The notes under the pieces: model-generated
Databases searched by the model: none
What the model was told of the DNA's origin: nothing
Seen by the model: the letters and a program-made list of their open reading frames with translations, nothing else
Assembly: GCA_030704615.1 (NCBI GenBank)
Contig: CM060731.1
Span: 40,674,001 to 40,734,000 of the forward strand
DNA: 60,000 nucleotides
Reading direction: 5' to 3'
Origin: Takakia lepidozioides
Lineage: Eukaryota; Streptophyta; Takakiopsida; Takakiales; Takakiaceae
Shown: piece by piece, positions 44,150-56,586 of the stretch
Layout of the letters: the number at the start of each line of letters is the position of its first letter
Position numbering within the stretch: position 1 is the stretch's first letter
Made by a program: the position numbers and the translations under genes

Positions 44150-47100
44150 TTATTGCAGTAACAAAAAAAGACCAAATAAAGTAATCCGTAAAGTCTTCCT
44201 TAGTTTGGGCCCCACTTTGGACCTGTAACTCGTGTTTCATCCCCAGTTTGAGTGCAGACACAAACTCAGCCAAACACGGTATGAGTTTGCTCAAACGCGG
44301 TACAAGTCCTGCTACTTGACACGATCTGATCCCCTAAAAGTATAAGAAGTAGGGAAGGTTCTTCTCTCAGCCCACGGTCAGCACATGGTCACCTCGTCAA
44401 AACCCAAACTGGGTATGAAACCGAGTTTTGGTGAATAAACTAGGTTCGTCCTGTGTCTTTCCCCTTTGTATTAGTTTGATCCCAAGTTTTGTGACTCGTC
44501 TCCTATTTTGGCCAAACCTCACCCCCAGTTTGTGGTACTTTATGGGTAACTTTAATGAATGCTGCATTTCTTTTTGCTAATGTGAAAAGTCTCAAATATG
44601 ATGGGGAGGCTAACATTCACTCACCGTCATGCTGCACAAACCCACCCAACTCCATCAAACTACTGTTTGAGCCTACTCTTACTTTAAACTTCAGCCTAAT
44701 TCACACCTGCGAAAAAACTCCACCATCTCTGCAAAAAGCACTTTTTAGTGAATCTCCTTTTTTGCAGCTGATGCAACTCAACTCTTACAAATACAGTTTA
44801 ACAAAGATTTTGCAAGGGAACTCTGCAGCTATAATTTGCGAGAAGGCCAACAAGAACAACAGTAATTGACACCAAATTACAGTGGGAGGGTTCTGATACT
44901 TATTATGAAAGGAGAGCTATTCCACCCAAAACACACACCTTGCCTCTGCTCCTTTCCAGTGTTGCAGAGCATTTACAGCTCGCTTCCTGACAGGCAAAAT
45001 TGTCAAAAAAATTCTCAACAGTAATGTACCATGCAAACTTCAGCTTTTGTGGTGACAGGAGTGCAGTCAGAAAGCTTGGACAGTTAAGTCAAACGAGCGT
45101 CCTGGTTAGTGCAGAATATCCGGATGGAACAAGGAATCAAGAAACAATTCACAGCAAGTCTTTTAGATGACAATGCCTTCCAGGTTGGACTAGTTAAAAG
45201 TGTGAGACTGCTCGATTGTGTAAATAGGTTTTTTGGGTGACTCAAACAAATGACTCTTGGGTGTGGGTAGAACAGAGGTACCTGGAAGGGAGAAGCGGCA
45301 AGTTGTATGTCGATTCCCTCTGTCGAAATTTCCCCGCAAGGCACCGTAGATTGCGTTCCCCATGCCCAAGAATCCCATCATCGTCCAACATCAAGTTTAC
45401 TTCTCCAAGCAAGTTTTGTTACAGACTAAGTCAAAGAGATGCACGACCGAAGTCTTCAAGAGTAAATATAGAAGGCATACAGATGAAGGAGGTCGCCCAT
45501 CTAGAACAAGTCCTGATGTAGATGAGCTCACGTCGATTTCGTCAAAACGGACTAAATCGTCGCTTGGTGGCAGTATGAGTCTGAAAATGTGTTCGATAAC
45601 ACAACGCATCAAGTACACCCGCTACACCGCACCTGATTGCAAGCAAAGAAACCACATCACAACATCAGGGTTTCCCCACCCAGATGAGGTAAGGACTAAG
45701 GACCACTCACCATGAAAGAAGACGGCCCTTGCGCCTTGTACCACCCTCGGGAATACAGCACGCAGTAATATCGCATATGTGGCAATCGTTCCACAGGATG
45801 GTTAGATGAGCTATTTGTGGAAGGATTGCGGCACACAGGATTTTCTGGGTGCTGTATGTTCGACTCAGTTCAAAAGCAGTACGTGGTGCCAAATACAGTG
45901 CCATAGTTTGGAATGATCTGCAGTGCAAACAGCTTGTGGAATGATGCAGCAGATTATTGAAAGCTCGTAAAACCCGTGCACAGCTCTGAGGAGAGCACCT
46001 AATCAAATGCAGTGGTTGCAACAAATGTAAACCCACGAAACACAGCATCATGACAGCTAATACCAAAATTGCGGTACCTCCTGCAGCGCCAACTTCCTTC
46101 TCCTGTGCTTACTCTAGTTAAACGAATAACCATAACCAACCGGTCGAAGGTATCACGAAAGATACGTTCTGTGACAGAGCAATGAAGACCCAAAAGCAAG
46201 AAAACAATCAGAAAGAGAACACACTAAAACACTTGCTTCTACTACGTCATAGCTTCATACCCAAATCGATCCGATGCTGTTTGCAGAGTGGAAACTCCTC
46301 TTTCCCAGCGAACTGCGCGCCACAGCGATGCAGTCGGAGGATGAATCCTCTTTGGTGTGTGACGTTAGTATCTGGGTCGTTGGGTAGATGGATGAATAGT
46401 TCACGATCTTGTGGTATCTCCAAAACCCTATGCCTCCTTCCCTTTTTGATTATACGGAGTGGGGGTGATGGTGGATATGAATTCACAGTTTGCATACACA
46501 ATCAGTCGAACAGCGGAAGGATATTGGCAAAGTTCTATGATACTTGGATGCAGATGATACTTTTATTGCGTATGCTTTCTCATAATGCCTTCCCAGCCAT
46601 CAATACAAGGGCAAAGGTCACAATGCTGATTCCCTGCAGGATGTTGCAATGGTCTCAGCTCCAGGGGTGCTACGATACTTGGCTTTACGCCCACAGCCTG
46701 TCTTCAGCTGATAATTGGCTGTCCCGGGAAGTACATGTGTTCCCTGGCCTTTGTTCTAATTAACCAATCTCTTTGAAAGGTTCGCTTGTTCATGGACTTG
46801 TTTCTGCAATTTGTATCATGGATTAGCAGGCATGTCCTATGTGATGTAATCGACTGTACCTTGTGATGATGATTCTACAAGGATCAAAATCAGAGTATAG
46901 AATAAATGAGAATTGTCGCCTTTACAAGTCTGGTACTTTCCTTTTGCAGAACTTACCAGTATTTGCGTAGCTAAAACCATGAGGGTGGTTTCATGGCCAC
47001 TGTGAAAATGGCTTTGTGACACTTTGGCTAACCATAATAGGGTTTTGAAGTCTGTTTGATTAAGCTACTTCCCATCTGGTATTTTTGCGATCCTGTTGGA

Positions 47101-47795
47101 TCTCACATGCTCTCCTGGTTTAGTTGGTGCTTATCATGTGGGTGTGAAGGCAGAAATCATATACATCGTGGTGGCAACTTTGGGGAGTTCTGACATGGGA
47201 CAGTATGCTTAGCTGATGTCCTATGCAAAAGCAAAGTTATTGCTGACTCTTACTTCGACATGCTGAATACTTGATTTTTTCGATCATGGTTTTGGCTGAT
47301 AATATGTAACTGGTAGGTTGTGAAGAGAAATGGGGATCCCGGGGTCCTCACAGAACGTTTTGCATTTCATCACGATCCAGGTGAGTCCTCCATGCCTGTG
47401 TGCCTGATTGACCTGTTTGGGTCAGAGAAGATAAGGGTGAAGGGAGATGCTCCATCAGGTTGAAACCTGCCTGAAGAAAATAATTTTTAGCCAGTTCTAA
47501 ATGTATCTTCACTGTAGAGCCTGTATCTGAGACTAAGTTATCCTTGTCGTCCGGCTTAGTGATTTAGTGTCATAAATTGGAGTTGAAAGAGAATGAACTC
47601 ATAAGACGTTGTTTGCCGTAGCCTTGTGGCCATTGATCCCGCACCCAGTCTGAGTGGAACACAAAGGGACAGAACCTACCTCTGTCAGGGGCTGACGTCG
47701 GTAGTAAGAATTACCTTGATATGAAACATTGATCTGGGTTTTCCAGATATCGCCTTGAGACTTTCAAAGTTGGTAAACAGAGGTACAGGCACAAT
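44150..47795. other. No recognisable gene
   Basis: Several frames of 80-190 codons overlap on both strands (45084-46763), but none shows a motif, and none is joined to others by good splice sites. Confidence 0.3.
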
Positions 47796-47799
47796 TCCC

Positions 47800-48050
47800 T
47801 TGATCTACTTGAGGAGAGCGTCTCTCTGGTGAGAGAACCCCGGAGAGTGAATCAGGAAATGAATATTGTCTTCGGGTTGCCCGCACAACGGGCAATTGCA
47901 CTCTCCCTTTCCTCTCTGCTTCTGTTTGCTGTTCAAAGGTAGGCTTCCTGCCCTGAGTTTAAATTTCAGTCTGGTGCCGAGAGTGGGTAGACCCTTGAGG
48001 TCATCTATGATGTCCTCCTCCATGTCACAGACCGGAGGAGTTCAAAGAGA
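47800..48050 (-). pseudogene. LINE-type reverse-transcriptase C-terminal zinc motif remnant
   Basis: Minus strand reads TRLKFKLRAGSLPLNSKQKQ then CNCPLCGQPEDNIHFLIH then RDALL. R.GSLPLN..., CPLCG and HFL..C match the C-terminal zinc-binding region of non-LTR retrotransposon proteins. Ser replaces the usual Cys after HFLIH. The remainder of the element is not contiguous. Confidence 0.55.
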
Positions 48051-48162
48051 GAGAGAGAAGACAGCTGGTGTAACTAAGAGCCACTTCACCTGATTGTAAC
48101 AGTCAATCTTCCCATTGATGCTAGTGTTCAAACAATGCAAAAGTCTTATCTAATCTTGGCCA

Positions 48163-48378
48163 CATGGCAGTTCGCATAGGCAACATAGGGGAATCACCAA
48201 AAGGTTGCCTTGTGTTCTCATACACTCTGCAGACAGAAGATGGGTGTGCCGTGCCATTTCTATTATCTCTCATGGCAGGTTTGGGAGGCAACATATGGGA
48301 ATCACCAAAAGGTTGCCTCATGTTCTCATACACTCTGCAGATGGAAGATGGGTGTACCGGGCCATTTCTATAACCTCC
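48163..48378. repeat. Two 108-bp tandem repeats
   Basis: Units 48163-48270 and 48271-48378 share ATCACCAAAAGGTTGCCT, TTCTCATACACTCTGCAGA and GAAGATGGGTGT. The length is a multiple of three and both strands stay open through the pair. A coding origin is possible, but I recognise no protein. Confidence 0.75.
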
Positions 48379-48399
48379 CCTACTTGAACATGCCTCCAT

Positions 48400-49175
48400 A
48401 TTGCTGACTTGTTTTGAGTCATGATTTAAAAGTTCAATGTCACATGGTGAACTTGTATCACTGTGCTCAGCTTTTAAATAGGGGAAGTCTGCAATGTGAA
48501 GGAAGATGCTTAGGTCGTGATGCCATCAGCCATTTGTAGATTCATGGAGAAGTGGATTGAATTCATAGCTTGCCCTTTTAGGAGGGGTGATAATCATAAG
48601 AGAGGTTAACTCTTTAGAGTGAGAAAAATCCACTCACAGAGCTTCTTTGCCGAAAAGAGAGAAAATACACCCATTGACTGTTCCATGTGAAGTTCGGGTA
48701 TGATTTACCCTCAAGCGCATGGGAGTAAACAGTCGGGAGCTTTTTGGGTCTCGAACATTCATTTATTGTTTACCAGGCTATGAGAACCCGAAATTGCCAT
48801 AGTTTGGACGACAATTCAGTGCCAGGGAATGAAGTGTTTATGTATCTGTTGGCATTGATATCATCCTAACATAACGGGGCGATGATTCCAATACCCATCT
48901 AGTCAGAAACAGATGTGGGAAATGTGGTTGTGGTTGCATTGCCAGTCATATTGCACACTGTTAAAGAGGAAGATGAAAGACAGAGACGTAGTTGTACAAC
49001 ATAGACTTTGCCATGTTTTTTTTTCTTGTGGTTTGGAAGGAGGAGAGTAGAGGTGGGGGTGTCCAAAGGAGAGTAGGATAGGTTCATAGTGGGGACATAA
49101 GTGCGCTCGAGATTTTCTCAATAATAGCATCACTAGCATACAGGTTGCCCATAAACGCACCATTGCCTAGCACCC
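48400..49175. other. No recognisable gene
   Basis: No motif or repeat seen. Confidence 0.3.
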
Positions 49176-49179
49176 CTTC

Positions 49180-49660
49180 CCCAAACCTCACCGTACGCTT
49201 TATTGAATTCACGTATTGTAATGACCGCTACCCCTGCTCTTCCACACTAGAAAAACGTCAAAAATATGCCTCGCTCATCCTCGCCATCCGTCGACGTGGT
49301 TGGTCCACCGACTCCCTAACCGTTATTACGGCCAGCACCAGAGGTGGTATCCACAATGCTAGTATCTCTGTTCTTCGCAAAAACTTCAAAATCTTTTTTT
49401 CCCCATACACAAATGCTTCAAAGCAATCCACTTGACGGCGCTACGCTCCCTCACTGCTATTATTGCCAACAAAAGGTGGCTTGAATCCAAATATTTCCTC
49501 GGCCTTTTGATACCCCGATACCCCGGCTATCCCCGGGTACTTGCTCCCTTAGTTACTGGATGGCCTCCGGTCATCCTCTAGTTTTCATAAGGCCTACCCC
49601 TGAAAGGAGCAGTAGCCGCAAGGCGAAGTGCTCTTAATTACGCCGGCCTCGGCCATCGTC
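49180..49660 (+). pseudogene. LINE ORF2 fragment
   Basis: VRFIEFTYCNDRYPCSSTLE then KRQKYASLILAIRRRGW then LTVITASTRGGIHNASI fits the conserved block after the reverse transcriptase of plant LINE-like elements (FvEfTYC.Dr ... KY..Li..i...GW ... G.Rg.iH). Stops follow from 49433. Its strand is opposite to the 47.8-kb fragment, so they are separate copies. Confidence 0.5.
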
Positions 49661-50129
49661 ATATCTCTCTCTTTGATAACATCAATTTAATGGACTCACC
49701 CCAACATTGAGAAGAGCCGCAACTCGTATGATGACATGTATGTTGTAGCTAGATGGCTAGAGCTCACTGCTGCCATGTTTGTGAGTATGATGCTAATGCT
49801 TGCTCTAGCCTAGTTGCCATAGATCCAGATCCAATTGAATAGGTAACATACATGAAACAAAAAATGAGAAGCACAACACCGTGTGGGTTCTTCTTAATCA
49901 TCTCACCACAACGTTGTTTGGTATCCACTCGGTTGGCGCAGCACTTCCCTCGAAATGTAGGCAATGTCATGACAATTCTCCACTATGACTCCGACACTCT
50001 TGTCTCAACAATGGGTATGTTGTACTGCGTGACCATGTACTAAAAGGAGATGGCGATCTTGAACGTGCAAGGCTTGCGGTGCTAGACGAGACGTCATCCG
50101 ACAACATTATGGAACCTCAAGGGAGTGTG

Positions 50130-51290
50130 TGAATATTTTTGTCAGCTTGTCAAGAATCATCTTCCCCGCCAGGTTGGTCGTCAATTCGTAGTCTCATTGG
50201 ACGGGTGCGAACCTCTTTTTCACAAAGGTTCTCTCGCAAGGCTGTTGCCCACTTACGAGGATTCTTGGATCTGGAGGCCGTCCGCATCAGCATTTCCTGT
50301 CTGTCCGGCCCTAAGCCCCACTATTTCTCTTTTAAAAACTCGTTGTACCTGGATTGCTGCATGATGACCTCACAATGTCCTCCGTTGTGGCAATGAGGAT
50401 GCCCACCAGATGCGCCGCAAAGAGGCACGCCATAAAGAATGCACTGATTCGACCATGTTTGTTGTTGGTATGTCGGTGTCGGAGTCCAGACACAAATCCT
50501 GCAGATGTACATTTTTAGGTTAGAAGCAAGTTATAAATCATTGACAACCATAATATTCTTGGGGACCTAAAATCGTTCAACTCACCTACCACATATACTC
50601 GTCGAACTGTTTAAAACGATAATACCACCAAGCCGCCATTGCTCCATCATTTTTTTTTTTTTACAGCACCTGAAGTTGTCCACCAAGCCCGTATACATGC
50701 AAACTTGGTCTCTGCATCATCCAAAGTGGGAGCATTATCCCATGCAATACACATGGAACGGTGGTTCTCTCTGAAAGCTGGCGCCGTTTTGGTTGTGTAG
50801 TGCGACAAGCTCTGTAGAAAATGGAACCCACAAGATCTCTCATTTCTTTCCATTGGAACATTCGGGTCTTCCCCGTATACCCGTTGCATTGCAGTCCAGT
50901 TTGCTTGTACGTTGTCCGCCATGCAATCACAGAAATTCGGCGGGGGCAATCCCGCCCTAGCCATCGGTTCGTTTATTCCCTGCCAAAGGTGCATCTCCAA
51001 TTGTGTGTCCTCCATTTCATCTCACAAATAGCAATGGTCATTAGCATTCTGCATGGGGGTCCTAGACATGTGCACCAATTGTTACCCACTCGTGATTTAT
51101 AATACGCTTGATATGGTCGGACATGACCTAACTGTTTGTCGTCATCCGGCAGACTAGATCCACGCAGCTGCCAGGACCACACGTTGACATTTTGAATATG
51201 AAACAACGGTTTGCCTCACTCTTTTGTCTTGGAAACCGACTTCTATGAATGAAGTCATATCCACATTGTCACTTGACCTCCAAAATGGAC
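50130..51290 (-). pseudogene. Transposase-like pseudogene (MULE-type suspected)
   Basis: The main open part (51015-50647) reads GLPPPNFCDCMADNVQANWT then SCGFHFLQSLSHYTTKTAPA. A later frame gives PTTNMVESVHSLW (~50430-50470) and RVFKREIVGLRAG (~50310-50340). This pattern, an ...F..D...N..A...V.g ... sC.FH...S...HT.K... core followed by N..ES.H..W, resembles transposase-derived proteins of the MULE class. Multiple stops and frame changes make it non-functional. The family call is tentative. Confidence 0.45.
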
Positions 51291-51325
51291 TGCATATCCG
51301 AGCCTCACCCAAGTTTTGAACAGAC

Positions 51326-51377
51326 CAGTGTTGGGTGGATATTTGATTCTGCCTCAAACCCCCGGCGGATCCCAACC

Positions 51378-51420
<43 letters not shown>

Positions 51421-52030
51421 ATCTGCCGGAGGTCAAAATTTAAATATCTGCCTCCGTTAGGAACCACCGGATATGAATAGATTGGATAACCGGATCCGGT
51501 TGAGAACCCGTGGTTTTGTTTTTCCTTTTGTATTTGTTTTGATCCGGAACTAGTGGCCCACAAGAAGCAGGTTATGAACCCATATATCCGGCATTGAAAG
51601 ACGGAGGTTATACTCCGGATAATAGCCGGTTATTTGTTCACTTGACATAAAAGAGGCGGGCCATATCATGAGCTGGCATGTCTTCATTTTATTTCTACTC
51701 ATCACATTCAGAGGGGCACATTTCAGAGGGGCACGCATTTTTTCAGTAGTATTTTTAAAACATTAGATTTTAGTTTGGGTTATTTTATATTATTAAAATA
51801 AAATTAGATTTGTTGGATAACCGGATACTGAACCGCCGGAGGCCATCCTGACATAAACTCCATTTGTCCATAGCCGCATAGGGTTAAATTTTGAATTTGT
51901 TGCTAACCGGCAGGATATCAGAAACGGAAAAGCTCCAAAACCCCGGAACTGGAGGATGTGAACACAAAGTTAAAGTTAAACATCCGTAATCGGCTGATAT
52001 TAAAAAAAATCAAGTAACCACACAACACTC
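51326..52030. mobile_element. Non-autonomous hAT-type element A
   Basis: The left end CAGTGTTGGGTGG (51326) and right end CCACACAACACTC (to 52030) are complementary at 11 of 13 positions. The flanking 8-mers are GAACAGAC (51318-51325) and GAACAAAC (52031-52038), a 7/8 match, as expected of an 8-bp hAT target duplication. The interior has many CCGGAT/ATCCGG words and a (TA)n run at 51381-51418. No transposase is present. Confidence 0.7.
51381..51418. repeat. (TA)n microsatellite
   Basis: About 19 uninterrupted TA units lie inside element A, beside GGATCC/CCGGAT words. Confidence 0.9.
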
Positions 52031-52038
52031 GAACAAAC

Positions 52039-53282
52039 CAGTGTTGGGCGGTTCTTAGTTTCTTTAATATCTGCCGGGTCCAGGGTCATTTTTAAGGATT
52101 TTGAAAAGGGGTAGGAGTGGCTTTATAGAGTAGTGCAAGTGGCCCACTCTAGGTGATTTTCCTCAAACTGGTAGGCTACATGTATTTTCCACTTTTGTCA
52201 TATTTGTGAATCAAATGGATGTTGATGAGCATAGAAGGCGGAATTACAGAAATTGTTGAAAGCCATAATAGACGAATGGAACTCTTTCTATGTGAAAACC
52301 ATAGGCTAAATGGTACAAATAACGTATATAGTTCTGGCAAGACAGACGACCAGCATCTCCATGGGAGACGGAGGAGGCCCCACAATCCTAAACCCACTCC
52401 TCTGGCCGGTCAGATCATCCTGCATGCCCGCTATGGCTACATCTGTGCTACCCCGAAGGTCCACGGGCGAGGACCTTTTTGAGACCCCCAGTTTTTGGCG
52501 AAAATTGTCTTATTTGGACCTCTTTTTCCCTTTGTTCCATTCGCCAAGGGGTTTTTCAGGCGGCCAAATGGCCAAAAATCGCCAATAAAAAAACGCCGGC
52601 CGGGTCAGGATACTTGACAAATTAGAGAATGATATATCCTGCGGATCCGGATATTAGAATAATTTGCATTTCTAATATCCGCTGGTTATGCATAGTGGGA
52701 GTTTTTAAAAATCTGCTGGATATAAATAAGTCCAAAAACAAAAAAAGGTGGACGCGTTGCCGAATCTTATGGTGTCACTTGACCCCCTAGGGCTATCCTT
52801 CCAGTGGGAAGGTGGACACCGTATGACTTCCAACAGGTGGATTGAACCCACAACCACTCTTGAGAGGGTACGTGCACTTACCATAAGTCCGGATATTTAG
52901 ATTTTAATATCCGACGGTCGCCGTTATAGAGTAATCCGGATATAAATAATCACGAAATATATTTTTCTTAAAACAAGGGGATTGTAGCCCTGATTTTACT
53001 CGCAATTTTTTAAATTTTTATCTAATCAATTTAAATTATTAAAATTCTAATAAAATATTAATATTTCATTTCATTTTCTTGTATCATGTTGAGATCTGGT
53101 ATTTTGGCTACATATCCGGATACAATCCGGTTATTAAGCCTTTTTATATCCGGTGGGTAAGATCCTATCCGGATCCTCCGTTTTATGTATCCGCCGGATA
53201 TCAAATAGTTGTCCGATCCAGATCAGGATACATTGATATCCTACTATTGATATCCTGATGACTCTATATCTGCCCAACACTG
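52039..53282. mobile_element. Non-autonomous hAT-type element B
   Basis: It starts CAGTGTTGGGCGG (52039) and ends CTGCCCAACACTG (53282). It is flanked by GAACAAAC (52031-52038) and AAACAGAC (53283-53290), a 6/8 match. It lies head to tail with element A and shares the central 8-mer. The interior is rich in CCGGAT/GGATAT words. A SINE lies inside it on the minus strand. No transposase is present. Confidence 0.65.
52760..52900 (-). mobile_element. tRNA-derived SINE, copy 3, nested in hAT element B
   Basis: The reverse complement has TTATGGTAAGTGCACGTACC (A-box side), GTGGTTGTGGGTTCAATCC (B-box), then CGGTGTCCACCTT and AAGTGACACCATAAG, as in copy 1 at 9090-9265. The T-rich tail is the A-run near 52738-52746 on the plus strand. 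Confidence 0.65.
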
Positions 53283-53639
53283 AAACAGACGTGGGACTCC
53301 GATTCGTTGGAGCCAGCTTCCGACATTTTTTTGGTGAGTGCTTTCATCAATTTAGATACTTGCAGTTGTATTGATTGGGTGTAAAAACTAAAGGGCAATC
53401 AGGAGTCCAAATGGCAAAGTACGGAAGATAAATCTGTCCACCTTTTTGATATGGCAAGAACTTTTAGAACTCAATCTCAAGCATTGCCATCCATTATGCA
53501 GAAACCACAGCACTGTACAGCCTAATCGGAGCTCAATAGAAGCACTATCAAGACAAAACGTTCTAAGTTAGAGCATTGTTCGCATATCATCATCCTCAAA
53601 AAAACACTGTCAATGACCCTGGCGCACTTTGCGCAACAT

Positions 53640-53863
53640 AAGGATAGATTGTCGAAGTAGACAGAAATGTCTCCACGAGCTTGCAATCCTGCTCGGTTCA
53701 GCGGATCAATCTGTTCCTTTACCTTTTCATCACTTTCAAGAACTCCAACTATTTCCTCTGCCACCTTCTTACAAATAAACAGCGGAGCTCGACACTTGAG
53801 GGCCAGAGCAACACCATCAGTTGGACTTATGTCCACACTTCTATGGCTTGGCAGGATTGACAT
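53640..53863 (-). pseudogene. Bifunctional-nuclease (BFN/DUF151)-like exon fragment
   Basis: RSVDISPTDGVALALKCRAP then LFICKKVAEEIVG matches the BFN core formula (R.vD.rPSDAialAlr..aPi.v...va). It has Thr-Asp-Gly where the family has Ser-Asp-Ala. The remainder (DEKVKEQIDPLNRAGLQARG) is not a known BFN tail. No neighbouring exon completes the domain, so this is a fragment or a highly divergent copy. Confidence 0.4.
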
Positions 53864-54096
53864 ATCTGCTGGTGGTTTTTTCCACCCAGTTGTCTATGGG
53901 CTTGGAGTTTGAACCTTGAGTAGAAGCTATATTTGTCGACACCTAAATTACAATTATCTAAGGTGGTTTTGAAAACACAAGCCCTTTTGTCCAAATAGCA
54001 ATCCAGGTGGAGGGCCACCAAATAGACCTGGGCAAATCTGGAGCAAAGTGAACAAGTTGGCAAAAATCCAGGAATCCAGACAGATCCACTAGGCAA

Positions 54097-55985
54097 ATTT
54101 ATGTGGACATATGTAAATCACCGATATTGGCATACTTGAACAGGCCTCTCACCTTTGTCCTTGAGGTTGGAGCTGTGTGTGGATTCTGGAGCTGGGTTTA
54201 AGTTAGAAGCCTGTGTGGAAGCTGAACCGCCTCTTCAAGTGTACTTGCGAGTAGGCAGATATCGGTTAGTACCTACAATGTGGTACTTCAGATGGTACTA
54301 ACAAGAAGTTTTAGGCCCAGGGAAGTGTGATTGGATTTGGATGAACACCGCCTGTTAGCTATTTTGAAGCAACCCAAATTCAAATTGAGAGGAAGTTGTG
54401 ACTAGGAAGATGGTGGAGCTGACAGGAGTACAAGTGTGATTGCTATTGAAGCAGCATCTGCAAGAGGAGAGAGAGCACTGTAGCGTGGCCTCCGAAGGAA
54501 AGCATGAAGATGCCCCCAGTAGGCAAACGCATAAGTTGCTGCGTGTATGTTTTGTCCACGTACGTATGAATGGACAGAGGGATGTGGTGAAGGAAACAAT
54601 ATGGTGCTTTTGTGATCATCCAAGGAACTTGCACTTGAATATTGGTTTGGAAAGTGAGGTGATTCCAGTCTGTCAGATTTGATTCACTGGAATCCCCTGA
54701 TGTGGCATCAAGCAGAAGGAAAAGGGCCCCTAAAGCCGTCAAGGTGGCAAGCTCCCAATCACTTTGACAAGTTTTATTCACCAGAATTGACTCTGCGATC
54801 TACACTGGTGAATTGATAAGACCTGGAATAGTAGGCATCGTGCAGGAGAAGTGGTGATATGTTTGGGATTTAGTGTCAATTTGGGTTTGGAAAGCATGTC
54901 CAGGCAGTCTAGTTCTCTGGCCCTCTGTCCTACAAGTCAGGAGGATTGTGGATAAGGATGTGTGGAGGTTATTAATGACAGAGATACAGGTGATGGCAGG
55001 CAAAGTTGGAGGTAGAAAGCTGGTCTCACCAGCAGACATGAATGTGCTTCCCATGATGGAAGTGGCGTGTGGTGTTGTATTCAACATATTACAGGTTGTG
55101 AGCTGTCTTGTATGTTGAATGATGGACATGGATTATATGCATGTTTTCAAGAATGTGAGCAGGTTGTTCCATGAAGACTGTAGGTTTCAAGGATACCCAT
55201 TCTTATATGAAAGGCACATCAAAGCTCCATGGGTGCCCATTGGGTGATCCCTCACTTTCAAGTTTGTTAATGACATCCCATCGGTGGTATATAGCTGTTT
55301 AGAAGCACTTACAGTATGAAAATGTTGTGGTGCAGGCACTTGGCGGTTGCTCAGCAACCTCAAGGGCGATGGCTGGACCTGTGTAGTGGCTCCGTGGGAA
55401 TTGAGGCACTCAGCAGGGGATGTGAAATGGTATGTAGTATTCACTCTTTGAAACACATCTGGAGATCAACAGACTAGATTAAGCAAGCCAAGAGTTCCAT
55501 ATTGAAATGAATCCCTCCCTCAGGTTCGACCATCATAATGAGATTACAGATATAAATACAACCTGAAAGATCGACCTCTTCAGAAGGAGGTACCGGTGGA
55601 GCCTGATGTCCAACTTTTTGATGCCCAGTAGTGCCTTCTAAGTTTACAAGTAACCATTCTAGAAACATTGACAAACATTCTTAAAGTAGTGGTTACACAG
55701 GTTGACATGTTTGCTGGTGTGTAGTCAATGTCAAGTACCTTGAAGTAAAGATATCATTGTTTCCATTATTGCAAGTGGCAGCAGATGAAAGTTAAAGCTA
55801 CCTTTAAAGATCTTCAGTACAACCTCCAGAATCTTTTAGTAATCGCACAACAAAATGTTACTTAGTTCTGATTTCCTGTGGAATGGATACCTAAACAAGG
55901 TTGCTTATGTGTACAGTGGCAGGCACCAGAAAGAGGGTAGGCCAGTTCTTTCAAATTGGTTTGCCTAGTGTATCCCTCTGCATGT
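54097..55985. other. No recognisable gene
   Basis: Frames of 60-112 codons on both strands show no motif. Confidence 0.3.
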
Positions 55986-56134
55986 CTAATTGTAACAGCC
56001 AATCTCCTGACGCCTACTCCTTCCAATAGAGGTGGGACTTTGGATATCTAAACAAGAAGAAGACACAAGTGAAATGTGGTGGGCTAAAAGCAAAGTTTGA
56101 AACTCACAATACAGGTCTGATCTCCTAGAAGGGG

Positions 56135-56237
56135 TGATGTTGAGAGTTGGTCCATCAAGGTAGTGGAATTCTACTGCTTCATATGGAGGAGTTACACTTA
56201 TGTAGTCGAATTTGCCCCCAAGTATCTCAGCTGTCAA
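56135..56237 (-). pseudogene. RsmD-like RNA methyltransferase exon fragment
   Basis: EILGGKFDYISVTPPYEAVE has the methyltransferase motif IV pattern of plant RsmD-family proteins (kFD.iSvTPPY..V.y). These are predicted organellar rRNA methylases that use S-adenosylmethionine. A splice acceptor (tatttgacag) precedes it. Motif I and the C-terminal part are not nearby, and the DEX1-like gene begins ~350 bp away on the other strand, so this is an orphan piece. Confidence 0.5.
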
Positions 56238-56586
56238 ATAGACAGCACCAGCTGTCAGGCATTAAAGAATAGACCTCATATGTGACCATCTTCTCGGTAT
56301 GAATGATGGGGATGAGAAATGAAACAAAACAGACATTGCCTCCTCACCCTAAAGAACATCAAAGCATATCAAATGACCACAGAAAAAATGCCAACTAACA
56401 TACGTCCACGATCAGATGCTTGCTGCTTTCAACCCGTGTGGTATGCACAGTAGATTGTCCATGGAAGCTCGTTGCTTGCAAGTTGGTATCCAACACTTGT
56501 GCTACCACCCAGGGGTCCATCTCCACAAAATGTGCCTATCTTCCCCCTTAGCAGCCTATGATTTCGTGTTTAATTATAATTTGAAG

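Noticed and set aside
46182-46763. 193-codon plus-strand open frame
   Set aside because: The composition shows no domain, an equally plausible minus-strand frame overlaps it, and no splice-linked exons flank it.
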